Assembly: GCA_946800325.1 (NCBI GenBank)
Contig: OX326959.1
Location: 52,585,784-52,649,783, forward strand
DNA: 64,000 bases
Direction: 5' to 3'
From: Luzula sylvatica
Taxonomy: Eukaryota > Streptophyta > Magnoliopsida > Poales > Juncaceae
Positions within the stretch are counted from its first letter, which is position 1, and each line of letters begins with the position of its first letter. Below the pieces are notes generated by a model. It saw nothing but the letters and a program-made list of their open reading frames with translations. It did not search any database and was not told the DNA's origin. Positions 1 to 13,110 of the stretch are shown piece by piece. The position numbers and the translations under genes were made by a program.

Positions 1-14
1 TATTATATATTGTG

Positions 15-242
15 CTAACAATGTCTTGACCAAAGCAACGTCGTTTCCACTGATTTTGTTGCAAACTGTGACGTTGTTTTTGTTTTTCCTCGGAAGATTT
101 GTCCATTTCGTTCCAGCCAGATCGTCAACGTGGTCGCAATGAGAATGGTGTCTCGCTCTCTTATTTGGGTCTTGCCACATTTTTTCATATTGCTCCGCCA
201 AAATTGAAGTAGGGTTTGGTCTTGATTTGGAGTCAGGGACAA
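15..242 (-). mobile_element. LINE ORF2 3'-end remnant
   Basis: The minus strand encodes a short peptide with the motif TIWLERNGQIFRGK. This matches the conserved (I)WxERNxRIF block near the C-terminus of plant L1-type LINE ORF2, after the reverse transcriptase. Only this tail is visible and the window edge cuts the context. It diverges from the two LINE tails at 16.7 kb and 25.7 kb, so it is probably another subfamily. Confidence 0.55.
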
Positions 243-1098
243 AAATAAATTCTAGACTAAACAAAAATAATTTCATAAAAATAAACACTCAAGTTTCGAA
301 TATATACAATTTTACTGTACAAGATTTTCATGACTTCTTAAAGCACCAAGTAAAATTGATCTTTGAACGCTTAATAAAAACATAAAAAAATGCAAGCAGA
401 ATTGGTCTTTTGACCACTCAATAAAAATTACTACAAATAAGAGGATTTGAAAAATAAGCAATGTTGGTGTTTACTTAATAATGTATTTGGATGGACATAA
501 AAATAATGATATATTGTTTTCTAGTTCATTGATATATTCTTTAAATTCTTGTCATTGTTCATAATGAAAATAAAATTGTACTTGAAATATTCGTAAAACA
601 TATGTTATCACTAATTAATATAAAAATTTGTTTTATCTTTACGATTGTATTTAATAACTCATTTATTTATTTATTTTTCTTATGATAACGTTATTACAAA
701 ATATTAATGATATGTTTTCGAAAAATATAAGTTAAGTTTATGAGATATTTTCAGGAAGATAAAACTAAAATTTAGATTAATATGAATATGCATGTATGTC
801 GAGTTACATTACAGAGGCATCACATTTCAATTCTATTTTTTAGCATACACTTAAAGATCATCTGCTCCATAAGAATTTATGATTCTAGTCAAGTTTGATA
901 TTAATTTCGTATATCAGCCCACAAAAAAATGCCTCGTAAGACCTCATCATTATTCATATTTTCTTTCAAACAAAGATACCAAGACAGGAGTCAATTCAAG
1001 AGATTTGAGGGTTAATAGTCATCATTCATCTTTCTACTTTTACCAAGAAGACGTGTGAAAATATAGAAAAAATGTAAACTGTTCAATTTAGTCCTTTA
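243..1098. other. AT-rich intergenic stretch
   Basis: No open frame, RNA gene or clear repeat was recognised in this AT-rich segment. Confidence 0.5.
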
Positions 1099-1107
1099 AT
1101 AATTGAA

Positions 1108-1979
1108 GGAAAATTTTCAAAAAACCTCCTATTTTTTTTGGATATTCTAAAAAAGTTCCTATTTTTTTGGAAACTCCAAAAAACCTCTTCTACCAAATTT
1201 TTATTTTCAAATACCCCTAAGGATTAAAACTAACCATGAATGGTGTTAAAAAATTTGTTTGACCAAAATACCCTTTTATTTTCATATGTATTAATTAAAA
1301 AAATACTTTTGTTATTTTTTCATTAATTTTATTAGTTTTAAGAAAATTCATAAATATTTTTTAACATGTAGTGATTTCACAAAAATAAAATTATTAAATG
1401 TTGTGTTTGTATAATTTTAATATTTCATTTATTATTCATGAAAAACTAACATCAGATAATAATAAAATAAAGACCTTGAAAATATATTGATATTTCTTTA
1501 AACATATAGTTTTTTTATTTTCGTTATTCTTTTATGTATTTTTTTAATAGTTTCATGATATTTTAATTTTTAAATATTTGCAAGGTGTTCTTTTAATATT
1601 TTTGTCCATCTTATTTTTATTTTATGTTGGTTTTTCGTGAGAAAAATATAAAAGACAAATATATATAATGTATGAAATATTAAAATTATATAAATATAAC
1701 ATATGATAATTATTTTTTTTAAATTATTATAAGCTAAAAAAAATTTAGGACATTTCTAAAATTAATAAAATATAACAAAAAAAAAAATTTATTACTACAT
1801 ATGTAAAAAGAAGGGTATTTTGGTCATTAAAAATTTTAACATCATTCATGGTTAGTTTTAACCCTTCTAGGGGTATTTAAAAATAAAAATTTGGTAGAGA
1901 AGGTTTTTTGGAGTTTCCAAAAATATAGGAGATTTTTTAAAATATCAAAAAAGATAGGGTGATTTTTTGAAAATTTCCC
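1108..1979. mobile_element. Non-autonomous MULE-like element with long TIRs
   Basis: The two ends are inverted copies of each other over roughly 180 bp, starting GGAAAATTTTCAAAAAA on the left and GGGAAATTTTCAAAAAA on the reverse complement of the right. Flanking 9-bp words are ATAATTGAA (1099-1107) and ATAATTTAA (1980-1988), a target duplication with one mismatch. Long TIRs with a 9-bp duplication are typical of Mutator-like elements. The interior is AT-rich and has no transposase frame, so the copy is non-autonomous. Confidence 0.7.
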
Positions 1980-2422
1980 ATAATTTAATTATCTCTTTAA
2001 CAAGTGAAAAACTAAGATTTATGTCTTCAATATAAAAAATATAAAAAAATTACTTGAAAGGCCACATCAAAATCCAAAATATATTTCTTACACATTAAAA
2101 TCAAAAGTGCTCTTACCAAAACAAATCTTTAATTTAATTATGAAAAATAAATTCTAATTAGCATGCTTGTCCAAATTAACCACAACAAAGATTTGCACCC
2201 CACATGAATCACACTTAGGAAACAAAATCCACATGCAAACTAACCCCACCTTATTATAATCTTAAAACTCATCATTTTAATTAACAAAATCACAAGTTAC
2301 AAATATTATGAATATCATAAAAGCCCAATTAAAAAGCCCAAAAGTTTAACTAAATTCTCAATTTAGGGTTTTAGAAATTTGATAGTTTTTCTTTGGTTTT
2401 CGAGAGAAAGAGAGGGAGAGAG

Positions 2423-3936
2423 ATGGGGAAAGTAGCGTACAAGAGGTTGAAGGGCAGTCGTAACCTGAGGCAGAGGTTGACGCTGGCTACACTGGCCGGA
2501 ACGCCGGTGGTGGTGGAAGATATTCGGTCTGATGAAACTCCGCCTGGGCTGAGTCCGTACGAAATATCCTTTATCCACCTTCTAGAGAAAATCTCTGACG
2601 ATTGCAGTATCGAAATCAACGAGACTGGTGTGTTCTTCTCGAACCCTTAATTTTTTCTTGGTCCTGCTTTAATCAGTCAATTTAGGCTGACAAATATTAT
2701 CTTTCTAGGAACGAAATTGAGGTACAAACCTGGAGTTTTAATTGGTGGGAAGAAGGGTTTAGAACATGATTGTGGTCTGAGCCGTTCAATTGGTTACTTT
2801 CTTGAGCCATTGATTCTTCTCGGTTTATTTGGCAAGAAGCCATTATTCATTAAACTCAAAGGTACATGAAAAAATCTTCAAAACCTAATTCTTTTCACAA
2901 TTAGGATCTCAAATTCATGATTAATTTCGCAGGAATCACAAACGATGACAAGGACCCATCAGTGGATACATTTCGAACAACCACTTTACACATGTTTAAG
3001 CAATTTGGAGTTCCTTTAGAAGAATTAGATTTGAAAATCGAAACCAGAGGCACTCCTCCTCTTGGTGGTGGCATAATTTTTCTCAAAGTTCCAATCGTCC
3101 TAAATTCCTTAACCGTAAGCCTCAATTCAATTCAACCCTAATTTCAAATCCAGTTTGACCCTAATTTCACAATTATTTAGCCGACGAAATGGATAGACGA
3201 AGGATTGGTGAAGAGAATAAGAGGAGTGACTTTCTCAACTAGGGTTTCTCCTCAATTCGCAAATCGAATGATTTTCGAAGCTCGTGGTGTTTTTAACAAA
3301 CTCTTACCAGATGTGCATATTTTCTCCGATCACAGAACCGGTACTGCCGGTGGAAGGTACGCTAAAAAAATATATATCTTTTTTACCCACAATATATAAT
3401 TTTAAAACTTAATATACCATTTTGTTAGGTCACCTGGATACGGAATATCGTTGGTGGCGGAGACCACAACAGGGTGTTTGATTTCGGTAGACACAACAGT
3501 GAGTTATCCAAATGGAGACGAAATGGACAAGGACGAAATGGAGGGGAAGCCTGAGTTAATGTCTCCTGAAGATTTAGGTGTCAAGGCCGCCTCGATGCTA
3601 CTCGAGGAGATCGAACAAGGCGGCGTTGTTGACTCCACACATCAGGTTTGTTGACTAATTTTTGGCAATCCATATTTGATATTTTGATTTTTTTTTTAAT
3701 TTGAGATTTTTTTTTGTTTGGTGTAGGGTTTGTTGTTTATTTTATGTGCTTTGTGTCCTCCTGATATATCAAAAGTACGAGTTGGGAAGCTCACTCCATA
3801 TGGTATAGAAACGCTTAGAAATATTAAGGAGTTTTTGGGCGTGACGTTTGATATTAAACCCGATCCGAATTTGAGCACCGTTACGCTCAAATGTGTTGGC
3901 TCGGGTATTCGAAATCTCTCTAGAAAGTTATCATAA
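2423..3936 (+). CDS. RCL1: RNA 3'-terminal phosphate cyclase-like protein (RCL1), 18S rRNA processing
   Basis: Six exons: 2423-2627, 2709-2861, 2933-3114, 3181-3356, 3429-3645 and 3727-3936. They join in frame to a 380-residue protein, close to the usual plant length. The N-terminus (MGKVAYKRLKGSRNLRQRL) and blocks such as DETPPGLSPYE, LKGITND and AGGRSPGYGIS are characteristic of the eukaryotic RCL1 branch of the RTC fold. RCL1 works in the nucleolus in the U3/SSU processome and is needed for early pre-18S rRNA cleavages; family members are not thought to act as RNA cyclases. The start was chosen because it opens the conserved N-terminus, 24 bases after a purine-rich GAGAGA leader. All introns are short (66-81 bases) with GT-AG ends. 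No frame breaks were seen. Confidence 0.93.
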
Positions 3937-4453
3937 TTTGTAGTACGAAATTATTTTTATTTTTATTTTTATTTTGATGAGTTGGGTTGTAATCTATGTG
4001 CAATTTTGATGCAATTTTTGTTGGAACAACTTTGAATTGTGGTATTTGTGGTTGCGATTTGTAATGTTCTATTATTGATTAATGATAATGTTTTGTTGAA
4101 GATTTTGAATTTGAATTATTTATGGTATTCATGAAAGGAAGATAATGCAACCAAAATAATTTGTTATTTTTTAAAGATAAATTACATAATAAACATACCA
4201 ACATGGTAAATATACATCAAGTGTACAACAAGAAGTACAAAAAGTAGTTTCTAAGCTCACACCTAGTCATGTCTCTCTCTCTCTATCACTAGATTAGCAT
4301 GTGAACTTGAGTACCATCCATATACACATCATCACTCCAATATTTTCAAAAATGCCCCTCAACTATCATTCTTGTTCAATTCAATCCACCCACTAAAGTC
4401 TTCGCATTTTATCTCTTTTTTGCATCCATTGTCCTTTTATCAATATCACGAAA

Positions 4454-6450
4454 CTATATAATCCTTCTATTATAAACATATGAGAAAATAAACAGGAGAG
4501 AGATCCAACTCGTAGAGAGAGAAAATGAACCAGAACCACTTGTGCTGTTTGTACTTGTTGGGTTACCGTAACCAAATGCAGAGTTATTCGACCCTGAATT
4601 TAAAACATTCGAACCCGGACTAGTACCCGTGCCGGTAATGGAACCCGGAGCTATACCCGTACCGGAACCGGTTCCAAAACCGGTACCGGTTCCTGTACCG
4701 TAAGTAGGAGTAGGAGTTGTTGATGGAGTCGTCGTCGTCGGGGTTGGACTATATCCAAGTCCCGCACTAACAAAAATAAAACAAAAAATCAATAAATTTT
4801 CATTTCATTAAACATTATTAACTGTGAAATTTTATTAAGAAATAAAAAAAAAATTGATATGAAACAATATTTACCTCGATGCTGGTAATGCGCAAGTCCC
4901 AACACCTACATAAAATAAGTCACAAATTTCATAATTAGTAATTCAAAATTTAAGCCAATACAATGCGTATTGAATAATTGTGAATTACGAAACAAAAACA
5001 AACCCTAATCTTACTTGGATTCATATTCGTAAGCATACCCGCTCCGCCAAAATCGCAACTTGTAGGCGAAGGATTTTTTTGATAATAACTATTAAAAGCA
5101 TACGAAGCGTGTGATTGAATCGTATTAGGGTTATAACAACTCCCCATTGGTTGAATACCGGTACAATCGGCCCCCCCTATACCGCACGCATAATCCAGTG
5201 CCAGCTGTAATGCCGAATCACTCGTGCCAGTCTTTGCCACGCACCAAGTTTGGCCACTCGTAACCGGTGCGGTGCCGACCGGTACGGTACTCGGTGCCGG
5301 TACGGTACTCGGTGCCGGTACGGTACTCGGTACCGGTACGGTACTTGGTACTGGAACTGGAGGGAGGTATACGGGTGCGGTACCGGTACCAGGTTGGGGG
5401 TATGGATTAACTGGATTTGTGGAAGGAGTAGTAACGGGATTGGTTACGGGGTTTGTAGTTGGTACGGTAGTGGTGGGGGTAGGATATGGGTTTAATGGAA
5501 GGATTGTGCCAGGTGGTGACGTGGGATTGGTCGGGAGGACGCTTACTACGGGTGGAGTAGGATTTGTGGATGGTACGGTTATTGGTGTGGAATAAGTAGG
5601 GTTTGACACGGGGTTGTAAATATCGTGTTTTGTGGATTTGATTTTGGAATCTGAAAGGAATCTGTGAGAGGAATGAAGGATCGAATCTTTGTTCTCGAAG
5701 AAGAGTCCAAGAATTCTTTTGTTTAAGAGAGGAAATTTGAATTTTGAAATTTCGATTTGGAGTGGAAATCTGTTATTTTTTACGCGGAGAATTAAAGGGA
5801 TGTCTACATTTGGTAGGGAAGTGATAGTATCGAGAAAATTGTTTTCGTCAATAGATGTTTCTACTAATAAAAACGAGTCTGTTTTCTTGAGAAATTGCAT
5901 GATTTTCTCATAATTCGTGTTTTTGGTTTTATGCATGTTTTGAAGGGTAGAGAGAGAAAATGATACAGAGATTTTAGTATGCGAATTGAGGTTAAGGGTT
6001 TTGAGAGAAGAATGAATTGAATGCAAACTAAAGAAAGATTGTGAAATGAATTTTTCGGTACCAGTAATTACAATGCTAGAAATGTTTAGTGATTGGATAG
6101 TTGGTACCAGGTTTGCTTTAATCCAATTTGTACCTTTAAAAGGGTTCAGGAACAGATAAACTGGTACTGTGGAGCTAGGTACCGGATTGGTACCAGTAAT
6201 TGGAAAGAAAACCATGTTTTGGGTTTTGTAATCTTTGCTGGTTTGAAGCAAAGTTGGTGCATTTCTCGACGCATTGTATGCAAAATCATCCACAATACTT
6301 CCTGAAACATGAAAATGGAGAAAAATGAGATTATTAAGCAGTTTTACAAGAGTGTAGAGAGAGAGAAAGAGACTAACCTGAGGAGGAGAGAGAAAGAAGG
6401 GAGAAGAAGAGAGAGAGGAAGAAGCAATGGGGTACAAAGCTTGGAGCCAT
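4454..6450 (-). CDS. GPI-anchored X8 (CBM43) protein with degenerate GH17-like region
   Basis: Four exons on the minus strand: 6450-6378, 6301-5015, 4905-4875 and 4766-4454, giving 567 residues in frame. Residues 1-24 form a hydrophobic signal peptide. Residues about 25-270 weakly resemble glucan endo-1,3-beta-glucosidase (GH17), for example NWIKANLVPTIQSLNISSIV, but the VGNE acid motif is not preserved, so catalysis is unlikely. A Pro/Thr/Ser linker follows, with repeats of VPVPSTVPAPST type. An X8 domain starts at W377 (WCVAKTG, YACGIGGADC, GSCYNPNT, HASYAFNSYYQ, SCDFGGAG). The C-terminus is Gly/Thr/Ser-rich and ends in a hydrophobic segment, as in GPI-anchored plasmodesmal callose-binding proteins. 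Expected role: binding of cell-wall beta-1,3-glucan (callose). The first exon is short and easily missed; an alternative upstream start in the intron frame would lack the signal peptide. Confidence 0.85.
5280..5400. repeat. Coding minisatellite with CGGTACCG-type words
   Basis: A unit of about 18 bases built on GGTACGGTACTCGGTGCC is repeated four times, then degenerates. On the minus strand it encodes the VPAPST/VPVPST linker of the X8 gene. Confidence 0.75.
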
Positions 6451-6487
6451 TAGAGAGAGAAATTGAGGGAGACTCAATTTTTTGTTT

Positions 6488-6530
6488 TCCTGTTCTCTTA
6501 AAGAAGCTGCTCTCTCTCTCTCTCTAGCGT
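6488..6530 (-). promoter_or_regulatory. CT/GA-rich 5' leader of the X8 gene
   Basis: A (CT)n tract at 6508-6526 lies upstream of the X8 gene start. On the gene strand it reads GAGAGAGAG, a common feature of plant 5' leaders. I did not find a convincing TATA box. Confidence 0.35.
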
Positions 6531-6719
6531 GTGTTGTGTGTTTGTGTGTATGCGAAAGAAAGAGAAAAGCTTGGCATTGGTGACAGAAAAGTTGTATGAT
6601 AAAGCAGAAAAAAGGGAAAAAGAAAAAAAATGGGAGTATAATAAGCTACAAACAGGGCGCCAAAAGAAATCAAACAATATGAATATTTGTACTTGAAAAA
6701 ATTGTTGCATGAATGAACT

Positions 6720-8147
6720 TAGTTTTGGAGCTCTTATCTTTATTGGATGAACTCGATTTGCTAAAAGATAATTTTTGGACTCGATTTTAATAAACTAAAA
6801 TCAGGATAGTTCCAAAGAGCTTTTTTTTATAACTATAATCAAGTTTCAAGGGCTCACAAAAGAGTTTCAGAAAACTGCAGAAAAATGAGAGAAAAAGATA
6901 GTTCCAAAGAGCTTGTGAAGAGAATTTGTCCCTTCATGTGGAGAAGGAACAAATTTACTGTCAAGGGTATATTTCCTTATGACGAGTACTTGTTGAAAAC
7001 ATTTCAAAAAAGAAAGAATTCAAGCTAATTATTTACAACGTTTTTTATGCACAAATACAATTTCATAGGATATTGTTTCATATATTTTTGAGTTTAGGAC
7101 GGTAAATTTAGCTTGTGGTACGGTAATTTTTTTTTTTTAACTCCATAATTTTTTTCACCTAATTTTTTTCACCTAATTTTTTTTAACCCCTACATCAGCT
7201 CAAAGTTAACTGAACCGAGCCGAACTAGCTCGAAATTATATTGAACCGCTCGATTTTTTTCACCTAATTATTTTCGGCCTAATTACATCATAATATATAA
7301 TATATAGTACCAACAAGTCAATATAAACTACATGATACTAAGAAGTTGGCTTAACCCCAGAGGCGGATTTGGGGTGAGGCCCGGCCTCCCCTATGAAATC
7401 GAAATCGAAAAATATCCATTGAAGAAGATGATTTTGCTTGTTAAAAAAATAATAATTATAATAAATTTTCTTATATTTTAAAAATAATTGAGTAGTCTAG
7501 TGGTAAAATCCATGTTTAGAAATTAAAAAGTCTCTAGTTCGAAGTTGAACCCATAGTACAACAAATTTTGATTTTTTTTTCTTTTTAAGTTCGACCTCTC
7601 CTATAAAACCATCATGATTATGCTCCTGCTTAACACTGACTCCGCCTTGCTTAACACTAATGTCTAGTCCAATGATCAATCTGTTGGTTATATTTAATAA
7701 AATAATAAAATAAATAAATAATAAATAATGATTGAGAACGGACATGTAGTCGTGTGGTCATGTCACTCACTGATGTTCTAAAGCATTATGCATCTAATTT
7801 GCATAAAAAAATGACCATTCATATTTGATAAAATCACAAAAATAATTTTACTAATTAATATGATAAGTTGTTTTTTTATTAATATTATAAGTAATCAAAT
7901 AATACATCACAATCATGCATTCATGATTGCCTCATTCTCTTTTTCATTATTTTTTACAAGTTATGACTTATAATATTATGTTGTGATGTTTGATAACTTT
8001 AATTTTTATGAATTTGGATATTAAAATTTTAATATTTTGAATTTTTTTTGGTATTTATAATATTGTATTATATTGGCAAATATTTAAGAAAAAAATTAGT
8101 TCATTAAGTTATTTGGCAAGTGAGCCGGTGCCGAGCCGAGCTAATGT
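6720..8147. other. Gene-free interval with a tRNA-like module
   Basis: Mostly AT-rich. At 7495-7550 the words TAGTCTAGTGG and AGTTCGAAGTT resemble pol III box A and box B at roughly tRNA spacing, suggesting a SINE head or decayed tRNA-derived sequence. At 7358-7395 there is a GC-richer repeat remnant (GAGGCGGATTTGGGGTGAGG). Nothing appears coding. Confidence 0.35.
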
Positions 8148-8152
8148 GATTC

Positions 8153-9155
8153 TGTAGGAGAATATCTCCGGCCCCGGGCCCGCGCAGCGGATATGTAGGC
8201 CCGGTCCGGTTCCCCGATTCCCGAGATCACGCCATGACTTCGAAGGGTACGATGCGAATAGAAGGATAGATCTATACCAGCGTGAAATTGATCACGCACG
8301 AAGGGTTGATCGCCGCCTTCTATCTCCTGTCACGTTGGTGACAATCCGCGCGTCCCATACCACGCGTCTTTCACCGTTCGTTGACCGTCTTCTCACTCCT
8401 TGAGTCGATCACAATCCAAGAGCCACAATTGTCGCTCCTCTACTTGTATCCACCGTGAGTCGCAAGACGTCGGTCGCGGATGCACCTGCCTAGACGATGC
8501 ACCGGCGAACTTGCTCGATCTAATCGATTCTCTATTACTCGAGAAACTCCTTTCTCGATTTCTCTCTCTTCGCACCCTTTCACTCACTAAAGATCAAATC
8601 TGAATTTGCTCTTTTTCTTGTGTATATTGGGCAGAATAATCACTTGCTTAGAATGATTCAACTGATATGGATGAGAGAGAAAGTATCCTATTTATACCTA
8701 ATAGGATCAGGATTAGCCAAAAGGCATGTATATCCAATATACACCCTCTCACACAGAAAACTGCATGAACCTGGTCAGTATTCTGTCATTTCGAAATTGA
8801 TAAATTTCTCAGACAGAAAATCACACAACATGAAAGTTGTAGATAATCTAATTATTTACACAACCCAATTTGGCCCAGTCCAATTCGAGTTCGTATGCAA
8901 AAGTTATGACTGTTTTACTAACTGTATGTCATACTGTTGCACCCTTTCGGTATTTCACATAAACGACACTAATACTTCGTTCATATGAAATATATTTCTA
9001 CATGAAGGTTATATATAATCTAATTATCTATATAACCCAATTTGAACCATTCAAATCGGATTTTCCCACTGACAGTTATGGCCACGAATGTACGACTACA
9101 TTCGTTTATCCTTGTGTACACTTTTACGGTTGATCCTGAAACTGTATTTCCTTCA
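8153..9155 (-). repeat. 3' LTR of the Copia element
   Basis: 1003 bp, nearly identical to 15531-16533. On the minus strand it has a TATAAATAG box around 8680-8695. It contains two diverged copies of a module with AGATAATCTAATTATYTA followed by ACCCAATTTG. Confidence 0.9.
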
Positions 9156-10799
9156 GTCTCCCACTCAATTTCAGATCTACCTAAAAGGTACTCATGCATA
9201 TCCAATACGCACGATTTTAGAGAATATAGCTCGCGTATCAAATACCAAGCTATGCACATCCAATGTGACAATTTTATGATCAAGCCCGACTTAGTACGAC
9301 TCGTTGTGTGACCATGTAGGTTCGACTTAACGATGGCAGTAGGTTGTTTCCAATGCCTACAAGCTCATGAGCGGGATCTAGTCACTCCATCATAGCTACC
9401 CATGTTAAACGAATAATGATTGTGATCATTGTGCCTATCTCGAATAGCGGTTACTAGTTCTCTTGTTTACGATATCCGTTAATCAAAAGACATGGTAATA
9501 GTCATCCTTATAATTTGATTAACTACACTTATTCCCCGATTCCGAGTTGAGTTAACAAATTTCAATCGATATTAACCATTAATATCATTGACCGTGGCCA
9601 CGGTTTTCGTTAATCGACTCATCGAGCGGCGCCTAAGAGATATCTCTTCCTTTCGGAATAAACAATTCCTATCTTGGAGACTCACATTGAATTCCGTGTT
9701 TCGGACAATACCCAATGATGACCCTTTTAACTCCCTGTTACGGTGAGCGTAAGATCATATCAAAGCATTGTGTTACGCACGTAACGCAATCAATGATCCC
9801 CTCAAGTATGAAGAATCTAAAACCCCATCCGTCGCAAGTCCATCTATAATGACTAAACCATGTCATGGTCTCGCGGCTTCGGTCATATCCAATACATGTA
9901 ACCTAACATATATCTACGTTCCCGATTCGACAAACACCTTGTCCCATGATTAGCAAAACATAATCATCTCCTCGGCTAACGTACTAGTGTACGCGTTCAG
10001 TCTATTCCCTTGTAATAGTAATGCTTCTCTCTTAAGCAAACTGACCCGCGACTAGGGATGTTTAGAAATGACACTTTAAGTGTGACGGTTTCGCTGCACA
10101 TGGTCCTCAACCATGTCGACGTCCACACAAGCTCAAATCAGGGTTCATGTAACAATCATATTACACAACCCGCACACAGTTTTCATATAAGGTGAATGCA
10201 TATTAATTTAAGTAAACAAAAATTTTAAAAGGGATGCATTCATATGGATTAAGTATTTGGGTGATACAACGTTTACCTATGGGTATCTCCATACCCACAA
10301 CCTGCGAGGACTATCGTATTAGATAACTACACTCTACTCTCTTCTTCCTCCTCTAGGTATCTCCATACCCATAGTCATCGCATGACAGTCACGCGCGACT
10401 AGAGAGAGCGGTTTTGTAAACGGTTCCGCACGTTCCCGCTATTGTTAATCTTCTGCAGGATTGGAACATTTCCAATACCTACGATCACATCGTTTCGCAA
10501 AATTTCATGGATCAATGAAATTTTCTGAGTATTTGCTAGAAGTGGTTGTGACCTCGGCATTTTTGGTTTGTACTATTGCGTTTCACGCAATAAACAATCA
10601 TAAATCCGATAACTCGTGGCTACGAGAGTTTGGTCATGTTTCCTTGATCCATACCACTTCCTTTTGCGATTAATAACCGCAATATACTCGCCTCCGTACA
10701 TAGAATCATAAACTATTGGTCTTGTGGAACCATTCCACATAACCATGTTTTCATTGAAGCAAAACATGTACACACTTTGTGATCGAAAGTCGTGCTACA

Positions 10800-13110
10800 T
10801 ATTTGGACGTGCTTAATCTTTGGAAACTGTTGTTGTTATAACTCTTTATAACCAACACGTCCTCCACATCATTATAGATAAAAATTCTGAATTCTTTCGC
10901 AAAGTATTCAAGGATAACATTCACCGCTATAAATACAGATTCCAATGGGTTTAAATATACATAACCATTATGTATATAAATGTATAACCATTATACATTC
11001 ACAAGAGTTAGTCTTATGTAATTCAATTACAATCAAACTCATGTGATTCCCATGAATTTATTGACGGTAAATTAGACGACTTATGTGTACGACGTATAGC
11101 CACATACATATCATGACAGATATAATAGATACTAACATCAAATGTAAGGCATCATATTATTACTTTTCGCGCTGCTTGATGTCTCACATCGAGCCTTTGA
11201 AAAATTTCTGTCATTCAACATTTTGATTTAACTCCGCCAAGGAGTAATATGTTGAAAACCATTTTCAACAATATGTCGATATATGTGCTATAACATAGAA
11301 CGAGGAACTTCTTAGATCTATCCTATAGATCTTCACGCTTATTTCATAAGCGGTCTCGTCTAAATCCTTTGTCGTTACAAGAAATATAACGTCGCAGCTC
11401 CCACTAACCTTCATGTATACACAAAGTTTCCATTCGTTTCGACAATTATATAATAGTTTATAACTTCGTCAAAACGAATATTCCAATTCCGAGAATCTTT
11501 CTTTAATCCATCATATGGATCGTTAAAGTGTGCATATCTTATCCTCGATTCTTTTGAATCGACAAAACCGTAAGGTTGTGTCAAGTACACATCCTTTCAT
11601 AAAATTTCTGTCAAGAAATTCGGTTTCGACATCCATTTTGCCACATCACATAGTCATAATACGCGACCATGGAAAGCAGAATTTCGAGAATGTGAAAGCA
11701 TGGCAACATGCGAAAACGTTTCTTCATAGTCCGACTATGAATTGCATGAAACTTTTCGCAAAAAGCCTCGCTTTACATATATGCGTATTCCTATCCATGT
11801 CGGTTCTTCATCTTGAAAAACATACTCACATTTCACGGGTCTAACCCAGAAAGTGATGAAATCAAGTTCTGAACTTTATAATTTACATGGATCGAATCTC
11901 AGATTTCATGACACCATGTCATGTGGAATCAACTTTTCATAGCATCCTTGTAGGATATCGAATCATCATATGATTTCGATCTATCATCATTAGCCACGAT
12001 AAATCCGTATTTACCGGCTTATGATATAGCCTACTTGATCTACGAAAAATTCCTTTGTGTGTTCGACTTGCGTTCATCAATTCTTGATGAAGCCATGTCA
12101 ACTTTCATCGGTACAATGTTCATTTTCAGATCTCGAACTCTTTCGAGATTTATTCTACTCCCACTAGCCCGCATAGAGATAAATGACACCAAGTTCCAAA
12201 CTTGTGCTCATCTAGTCCTCCTCCAAGAAGGCATCTCTTCGAGCCACGAAAATCTCATTTTCGTCGGGACGTTTTAACTAATATCCTTTAGTTTCCTTAA
12301 GGATAAACGAACAATTTCCAGATTTGGGATTGAGTTTAACCGAAACAAATTTCGAAATACACTCACATCCTCAAATCTATACAAGTGACAACTTCGGAAC
12401 CATTCCGATCCATATCTCATATGGCGTCTTTTGTACCGATTAGAAGGTTTATGGTTCATATCTTATATGCAACCATTCATTAGTGCCGCTGTCTCAAAGG
12501 CGTATCCCCAAAACATTTTTGGGAGATCTTATTGACTCATCATTTATCGAACCATGTCCAACATGCGTTCATTTCCTCTTTTCGGACACATCTCAATGTT
12601 CCGAATAAAGGCAATCGTGAAACGATTCCACAATCATAAATGATCATTAATATTCATAACTCAAATATCGCCTCTTCGATCCTATCGAAAGGTTTAGCTC
12701 AAATACTCGCCTTCTCGATCATATCGAAAAGCTTTGATTTTCTTGCTTAGTTGATTTCATATTTCGTTTTTGAAACTCTTTGAACCTTTCAAAAGTCTCT
12801 GTTTCGGCACGCATTAAATAGATATTTTCATATCTACTTTAACCGTCCATAAACGTAACAAAATACCGATAGCCTCCTGTTGCCTCGGAACTTATCGGAA
12901 CATTTACATTTAAATGTAATTTCCAATAATTCGTTGGATCTTTCTCCAACCTTTGGAGAATGATGCCCTTTGTCGTCTTTCCTAACAAATAAGTATCGCA
13001 TTAATCAATCGAATCTAATTCGAATGATTCTAGCAATCCATCATATGGAATCTAGATACGCGAATCTTGTTTATATGGCCAAGACGGCAATGCCAAAAGA
13101 AGCAATCAAC
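10800..13110 (-). pseudogene. Decayed Copia pol (integrase and reverse transcriptase)
   Basis: On the minus strand, around 13069-13104, FWHCRLGHINK matches the GAG-pre-integrase zinc motif. Around 12480-12600 the integrase core is readable as ERMLDMVR, MMSQ, then DLPKMFWGYAFETAALMN, with in-frame stops after VR and after MMSQ. Around 10850-10890 IYNDVEDVLV is a plausible degenerate version of the YVDD active-site block of reverse transcriptase. No continuous frame remains. Between 9156 and 10800 I could not place an intact RNase H. Confidence 0.75.

Noticed and set aside
5224..5595. Gly/Thr/Val-rich frame on the plus strand
   Set aside because: It is the antisense shadow of the Pro/Thr linker of the X8 gene.
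8620..8988. 122-residue frame, present identically at 15998-16366
   Set aside because: Both copies lie in the LTRs. Identity reflects LTR duplication, and the strand is opposite to the element's transcription.
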